From assembly GCA_019136515.1 (NCBI GenBank), contig JAGVUB010000112.1, positions 62,001-126,000 of the forward strand: a stretch of DNA of 64,000 nt. The letters run 5' to 3'. The translations under genes and the position numbers were made by a program. A model generated the notes under the pieces. It saw nothing but the letters and a program-made list of their open reading frames with translations, was not told the DNA's origin and ran no database searches. Positions 59,499 through 64,000 of this stretch are shown here, one piece after another; position 1 is the first letter of the stretch, and the number at the start of each line of letters is the position of its first letter. The DNA is from Verrucomicrobiota bacterium (GTDB taxonomy: Bacteria > Verrucomicrobiota > Verrucomicrobiia > Opitutales > Opitutaceae).

Positions 59499-60611
59499 AT
59501 GAAGTTCACGCCTGCGAAATCGCCGCTCACCGGCGAGACCCTCACCTCCCTCGCCGCCCGCCTCGCCGAGCGCGGCGAACCCGCCTTTCGCGCCAAGCAG
59601 ATCCTCGATTGGCTCTACAAGAAGCGCGCCCGCTCCTGGGACGGGATGTCCAACCTATCCAAGCCGCTCCGCGCATGGCTCGACGAAACATTCGACCTCA
59701 TGCCAGCGACGCTCGTGCTCGACCGCCAGTCGCAGGATATCACTGACAAGCTCCTGCTCGAACTCCGCGATGGTTCGCTCATCGAGACCGTCATCATCCG
59801 CGCACCGCAGGACGGTGTCGGCGTCGACCACTCCCGCAAGACCATCTGCATCTCCACGCAGGTCGGCTGCGCCATGGGCTGTGTGTTCTGCGCTTCCGGC
59901 CTCGCCGGTCTCAAACGCAACCTCTCCGCTGGCGAGATCGTCGCCCAGCTCCTGCAGGTCTGCTACCACGAGGATGCCCGCACTCCCCGCGCCCGCGCCG
60001 AGCTGGCGTCGTTCGACAACCTCGTTGTCATGGGCATGGGCGAACCGCTCCACAACTACGGCGCCCTCCTCGCCGCCCTCGCCATCCTCAACGCTGACTG
60101 GGGTCTGGGCTTCGGCGCCCGCCGCATCACGCTCTCCACGAGCGGCCTTGTCCCGCAGATCCGCAAACTCGCCGAGGAGCCTCTCGGCTTCCGCCTCGCC
60201 ATCAGCCTCCACGGTGCGACCGACGAAGTTCGCGAACGCATCATGCCCGTGAACAAGCGCTGGCCCCTCGCCCAGCTCATCCCCGCCGCGCAGGAGTTCA
60301 CCGAGAAGCACGGCCGCATGCTCACCCTGGAGTTCATCCTCATCGAGGACGTCAATGACTCCCTCGACCAGGCCGAACGTCTTGTCGCCATCGCGCGTGA
60401 CCTCCACGCGCACGTGAACCTCATCCCCTACAACACCGTCGCCGGCCTCGAGTGGAAACGCCCCTCGCTCGCCCGCCAGAAGAAGTTCGCCGCCGTGCTC
60501 GACCGCGCCCGCGTCTCCTTCACCCTGCGTCGTGAGAAAGGCCACGAGATCGACGCCGCCTGCGGCCAGCTCCGCCTGCGCACCGAGCGCGAACGCGCGG
60601 CGCAAACCTAG
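59499..60611 (+). CDS. rlmN: 23S rRNA (adenine-2503-C2)-methyltransferase
   Basis: A 370-residue radical SAM methyltransferase. The 4Fe-4S motif is CAMGCVFCASG (CxxxCxxC), GMGEPLHNY is the family signature, and the C-terminal conserved Cys is in DAACGQLRL; the other methyl-carrier Cys is in the family pattern. It methylates A2503 of 23S rRNA and A37 of some tRNAs. The ATG at 59499 is used because the upstream frame is unrelated. Confidence 0.93.
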   Translation: MKFTPAKSPLTGETLTSLAARLAERGEPAFRAKQILDWLYKKRARSWDGMSNLSKPLRAWLDETFDLMPATLVLDRQSQDITDKLLLELRDGSLIETVIIRAPQDGVGVDHSRKTICISTQVGCAMGCVFCASGLAGLKRNLSAGEIVAQLLQVCYHEDARTPRARAELASFDNLVVMGMGEPLHNYGALLAALAILNADWGLGFGARRITLSTSGLVPQIRKLAEEPLGFRLAISLHGATDEVRERIMPVNKRWPLAQLIPAAQEFTEKHGRMLTLEFILIEDVNDSLDQAERLVAIARDLHAHVNLIPYNTVAGLEWKRPSLARQKKFAAVLDRARVSFTLRREKGHEIDAACGQLRLRTERERAAQT

Positions 60612-60719
60612 CCCCAAATCCCCCAAGAGACTGCCTTGCCCCCAGCCATTCCGCTCCCCCGGCCCCCAAGAAATCGCTTTACCAATCAACAGTTCCAGAT
60701 TCCTTGATGCGTCCCTCCC

Positions 60720-61598
60720 ATGACTCCTGATCGCCCGATCTCCGCCCTCTTCGCAGCCGGACATCCCCTCAAGTCCATCGAGTTCTTCCCGCCCAAGGAC
60801 GACGCCGGCGTCGAACAACTGAGCCTCACCGCGCAGGAGATCCGCAAGCTCTCGCCCGACTACGTCTCGATCACCTACGGCGCGGGCGGCAGCACCCGTG
60901 AGCGCACCGCCCAGATCGCCCGCCAACTCCGCGAGGAGCACGGTTTCGTGACCATGGCGCACCTCACCTGCGTCAACCACTCCCCCGCCGAGGTTGCGCA
61001 GATCGGCGCCGCCCACCACGCCTCCGGTATCCGCAACATCATGGCCCTGCGCGGCGATGTGCCGAAGGGCTTCGACGCCGCCACCGCCTTCCAGCCCGGC
61101 CTCCGCTACGGCTCCGACCTCGTCGCCCTCCTCAAACGCAACCACCCCGACTTCTGCCTCGGCGTGGGCGGCTACCCGGAGAAGCACCCCGAAGCCGTCT
61201 CGCTCGCCCTCGATCTCGACAACCTGAAGCGCAAAGTCGACGCCGGCGCCGACTTCATCGTCACCCAACTCTTCTTCGACAACGCCGTCTACTACCGCTT
61301 TGTCGAGGCCTGCCGCGCCCGTGGTATCCGGGTTCCCATCGTGCCAGGGATCATGCCAGTGCTTTCGCTCAAGCAGATCAGGCGCATCAGCGAACTGTGC
61401 GGAGCCGCCCTGCCCGCTCCGCTCGCTCGCCGGCTCGAGGCCGCCGGCGACAGCGCCGATGCCGTCGAGTTCATCGGCCTCGAATGGGCGATCACGCAGA
61501 TTCGCGGGCTGCTGGCCAACAACGCCCCCGGCTACCATCTCTACACGCTCAACCGCGCCAAGTCCGCCCTCGCCCTCGTTGCCGCGCTGGCAGCGTGA
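60720..61598 (+). CDS. metF: methylenetetrahydrofolate reductase
   Basis: A 292-residue MetF, a FAD-containing TIM-barrel enzyme that makes 5-methyl-THF for methionine synthesis. Family motifs are SIEFFPPKDDAGVEQL (the catalytic Glu), YVSITYGAGGSTRERT, MAHLTCVNHSPAEV, NIMALRGD and DFIVTQLFFDN. The length is normal. It starts 108 bases after rlmN. I see no SAM riboswitch or MetJ-type box before it. A shared bidirectional terminator lies downstream. Confidence 0.93.
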   Translation: MTPDRPISALFAAGHPLKSIEFFPPKDDAGVEQLSLTAQEIRKLSPDYVSITYGAGGSTRERTAQIARQLREEHGFVTMAHLTCVNHSPAEVAQIGAAHHASGIRNIMALRGDVPKGFDAATAFQPGLRYGSDLVALLKRNHPDFCLGVGGYPEKHPEAVSLALDLDNLKRKVDAGADFIVTQLFFDNAVYYRFVEACRARGIRVPIVPGIMPVLSLKQIRRISELCGAALPAPLARRLEAAGDSADAVEFIGLEWAITQIRGLLANNAPGYHLYTLNRAKSALALVAALAA

Positions 61599-61734
61599 GT
61601 CGACCAGTAAGCCGAACATCGCGCGAACGGGCGACGAACGCCCCGAGACTCGAGGGCGCCTCCGCTCCGCACCATGCAAGTTGCGCCTGATCGGCCTGCA
61701 CAGGAGCGGGCGAGATCGACTATCTTGAAAAGAC

Positions 61735-61762
61735 AAAGCCCTCCGATTTCTCGGAGGGCTTT
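61735..61762. terminator. bidirectional terminator between metF and tRNA-Gly
   Basis: AAAGCCCTCCGA and TCGGAGGGCTTT form a perfect 12-bp stem with a four-base loop. On the minus strand it is followed by GTCTTTTC, serving the tRNA; on the plus strand by GAAAATGG, so it may block metF readthrough only weakly. Confidence 0.8.
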
Positions 61763-61767
61763 GAAAA

Positions 61768-61843
<76 letters not shown>

Positions 61844-62143
61844 GGTGATGAGGGTGCGGAGTAAGTAGGCCGCCTCTTCCTCCGTCAACACGCATTTTCG
61901 AAAAATCTTCGCACGCGTTCTCCGTCGTGTTTTCTCTCCGAAATCACCGAGGTGTCCCTCCGGCAAGCCGTGTGGCCTCCCCCCCTGGGGCTCGCACCCG
62001 CCAGGTCGCCCAGTATCCGGTCATCTAGTTCAGCCGGCCGTCTGTGCTCACGCGCAACACCCGTGCGCCAGTTACGTCCGGTCGCACGTGCGTCGAGTGC
62101 TTCCGGCTTTCCCTCCGGCCTCCGGCCCCTAACCTGCCCCGCC

Positions 62144-62668
62144 ATGGAGCACTACGACTTCCACAAGGAATTCCGGGCAATCTACGACAAGGCCGCGAAA
62201 CAGTACGCCGCCGCCAAGCGCAACCCCGACGAGTTTTTCTCCAAGCACGAGCTCGCGTTCCTCGCCACCATCGGTTCCCGCGCCCAAGATCTCTACGATT
62301 ACGCCGAGGACGCGGCCAACTATGGCGAACCCGATTTCGAGACGGCCCTCCTCGTCCAGGCGGTCCGCCGCAGCTACTTCCAACTCGTCCAGAAAAGCGA
62401 ACCAGCCAAGGTGGTACTCGATGAAGCGTCGCTCCCGGCCAAAACCGCCGCGGTCCGCGGCATCGAGTGGCTTCCCCGCCTGATCCCCAAGGCCCGAGCC
62501 AAACTCCGCGGCGAGCTGCCCGCGTCGCTCATGTACGGATGCGGTGGAGACCGCCGTTTCTTCAAGCAACACGACATCCACCCGGCCGAGTTTCTCCAGC
62601 TGGTCTGGCAGGCCGGCGACAGCGACAAGACGATCGTCGACTGGGTCGCACGGCGCGCGAAGCTCTGA
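62144..62668 (+). CDS. DUF5069-domain protein
   Basis: A 174-residue protein. The C-terminal 95 residues match the DUF5069 pattern (WLPRLIPKARAKLRGELPAS, FFKQHDIHPAEFLQLVWQAG, SDKTIVDWVARR). The N-terminal 75 residues are helical and charged. DUF5069 is common in Verrucomicrobia and planctomycetes and has no known function. The ATG at 62144 gives a start close to the family; the upstream frame is not conserved. Confidence 0.72.
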   Translation: MEHYDFHKEFRAIYDKAAKQYAAAKRNPDEFFSKHELAFLATIGSRAQDLYDYAEDAANYGEPDFETALLVQAVRRSYFQLVQKSEPAKVVLDEASLPAKTAAVRGIEWLPRLIPKARAKLRGELPASLMYGCGGDRRFFKQHDIHPAEFLQLVWQAGDSDKTIVDWVARRAKL

Positions 62669-62804
62669 CCTACCCCGCGCGAAGACCGGCACCTCGGTGA
62701 CCTCGGTGCTCGGCGGGATCGCCAACGCCCCCCCGCGGCGTTTGCGCGCGGGCTGCGGTTGTCGTGAGCGCGCTGCGCGGGACAGAGCATCCAGACGGGC
62801 AACT

Positions 62805-63791
62805 TCATCCGCCGGGCGGTTGAGCTCGCCGCATCCGCTCCATTCGCAATGCGGCCAACCGCATCTGGTCGGTTTCCTCCTCCAGCGCACGGCGCACCGC
62901 GTCCACCTGCGCCGGAGCCAGAAAAGCTGCCGTCGTCCGCACGGCCTCGGCGTCGCTGGCGATCTTGGCGGAGATGAGTCCCTGTACTTCATCCGTCGAG
63001 AGATCTCCGCCGAACATCCGTCCCGCCGCGAGTCCGCCCGGTCCATCAAATCCGCCGAACGATCCGGTTCCCGGTGGCGCACTGATCTCCACCGCGCGAG
63101 CCGCGAGCACACCGATCAACTGCTCCTGTTGCGCGACTGACAGCGGCGCACCCGCGTAGCCGAGTTGCGTCGCCAGACTGTTCACCACGGCCCGTTGCGG
63201 GTAAGTGCGGTCAAACTCCTGCAACTGCGAGAAGGCCCCATCGCCGAGCAGCGCGCGGATCGCAGCATCGGCCTCAGCGTCGGCTTCGCGCGTCAGCGCT
63301 TGCGCCTCGTCCCGTCCCAGGCCCTGCCTGCGCGCCAAGGCCATCGCATCGAAATGGGTGATCTGTTTTTCGGCGAGAAGCGCCTGCAGTCTCGCCGCCT
63401 GCTCCGCCGGCAACCCGAGGCGGGCGAACAGCGCCGCATAGCGGCTCGCGACCTGTCGTTGCCGCTGTTTGACCAGAAGCGGGGCGATCTCCGGATCGTT
63501 TGCCGAATCCAGCAGAAAACCTCGCCGCCGGCCCGGCCGGAGATCCCGATCCGGCTCGCTGCGTCGAGCCACCGGACCGGCACCGTCCGCCACCACCTGC
63601 GGCGAGCGTTGCACGTTGCTTGAAGTCGCTGCAGCCGCGAGTTGCCGCTCCAGCTCCGCGATGCGCACTTGGGCAGTGGCCAGCTCCGACCGATAGCGGA
63701 AGTTGGCGGCATGCTCACGCCACCCCACACCGGCTACACCGAGGAGAAGCAAGGTAGCAGCTGCGTACAGAAGGAGTCTGGGGCGGTTCAC
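62805..63791 (-). CDS. membrane-anchored coiled-coil protein of unknown function
   Basis: A protein of 328 residues if started at the GTG at 63791, 344 if at the ATG at 63839. One membrane segment (PRLLLYAAATLLLLGVAGVG) is followed by a coiled coil (SELATAQVRIAELERQL), a disordered stretch, and a helical domain (YAALFARLGLPAEQAARLQA, LREADAEADAAIRALL-like). The C-terminal domain contains GFDGPGGLAAGRMFGGDLST. Repeated helical units of this style occur in Verrucomicrobia-type cell-surface proteins. I do not recognise a family. Confidence 0.6.
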   Translation of the reverse strand: MNRPRLLLYAAATLLLLGVAGVGWREHAANFRYRSELATAQVRIAELERQLAAAATSSNVQRSPQVVADGAGPVARRSEPDRDLRPGRRRGFLLDSANDPEIAPLLVKQRQRQVASRYAALFARLGLPAEQAARLQALLAEKQITHFDAMALARRQGLGRDEAQALTREADAEADAAIRALLGDGAFSQLQEFDRTYPQRAVVNSLATQLGYAGAPLSVAQQEQLIGVLAARAVEISAPPGTGSFGGFDGPGGLAAGRMFGGDLSTDEVQGLISAKIASDAEAVRTTAAFLAPAQVDAVRRALEEETDQMRLAALRMERMRRAQPPGG

Positions 63792-63936
63792 GGCATGCAA
63801 GACGTCCGAACATGGCACCGGTTGCACCAGGCGCGACACCGATTCGAATCAAACCTACCTCGCCCACGTTGCGACCTCACGCCTTCGGGGCTAGAATCCA
63901 CCCGCTGACTCCGACAACCCCGGATCCGCCGCCCCT

Positions 63937-64000
63937 ATGGAAACACATCCCTCCATCGACAAGGCGAAGGCCTATTTCGACCTTCAATTCGGCCAAGCCT
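63937..64000 (+). CDS. start of a gene that continues beyond the window
   Basis: An ATG at 63937 opens a frame for 21 codons to the right edge (THPSIDKAKAYFDLQFGQA). Too short to identify. The weak purine stretch upstream gives no clear Shine-Dalgarno sequence. Confidence 0.4.
   Translation, partial: METHPSIDKAKAYFDLQFGQA

Noticed and set aside
60612-60719. Possible SAM riboswitch before metF
   Set aside because: Only about 108 bases with no paired helices or kink-turn pattern that fits.

Overview
The window is a GC-rich chromosomal segment from a motile, Gram-negative-type bacterium. Supporting features are LptG-like and KdsB lipopolysaccharide genes, an outer-membrane porin, a flagellin with FlbT/FlaF regulators, and chemoreceptors. 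The plant/chlamydia-like long form of IspG, a DUF5069 protein and the SufCBD-SufT arrangement point to Verrucomicrobiota, most likely an Opitutaceae relative. That placement is inference from gene content, not a phylogeny.

Layout. Positions 1-2809 hold a large unrecognised protein that runs off the left edge and an antitoxin/PIN-toxin pair. Positions 2870-10787 are a pseudaminic acid pathway: pseB and pseC, then pseG followed by an ATP-grasp protein, a methyltransferase, a HAD phosphatase and pseI in a tightly overlapping minus-strand operon. A short pseF is flipped onto the plus strand. Positions 11161-18626 hold flagellin, flbT, flaF, a Maf-like flagellin glycosyltransferase (DUF115), a 57-codon ORF, a TPR/GT41 glycosyltransferase and a further candidate transferase. 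Together these make a flagellin synthesis and glycosylation island. Positions 18851-23694 carry a Sel1-repeat protein, a NarL-type two-component pair, tRNA-Arg and a response regulator. Then come ispG (damaged), a putative oriC with DnaA boxes, dnaA, and a membrane ankyrin protein beside a PEGA protein. Positions 32638-35698 carry a periplasmic-type nuclease, a pRiA4b-like protein and a KamA-family radical SAM enzyme.

Positions 35779-44227 form a chemosensory region. A porin, a small PstS-like binding protein and a chemoreceptor form one operon. A second chemoreceptor and two small secreted TonB-C-domain proteins lie on the other strand, with carA between. The rest is mostly housekeeping: kdsB, HPr, tatD, trxB, fur, sufCBD-sufT, a STAS protein, acnA (frameshifted), a peroxiredoxin, tyrS, lptG, rlmN, metF, tRNA-Gly and DUF5069.

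The strongest non-coding signals are a matched pair of sigma-54-type promoters with a shared leader in front of pseB and the unknown left-edge gene, and a set of sigma-28-type sites in front of flagellin, flbT, the porin operon and the TonB-C proteins. They suggest that filament, its glycan and part of the sensory apparatus are controlled through the flagellar hierarchy. Two normally indispensable genes, ispG and acnA, carry deletions bounded by short direct repeats. These are either assembly artefacts or real lesions.
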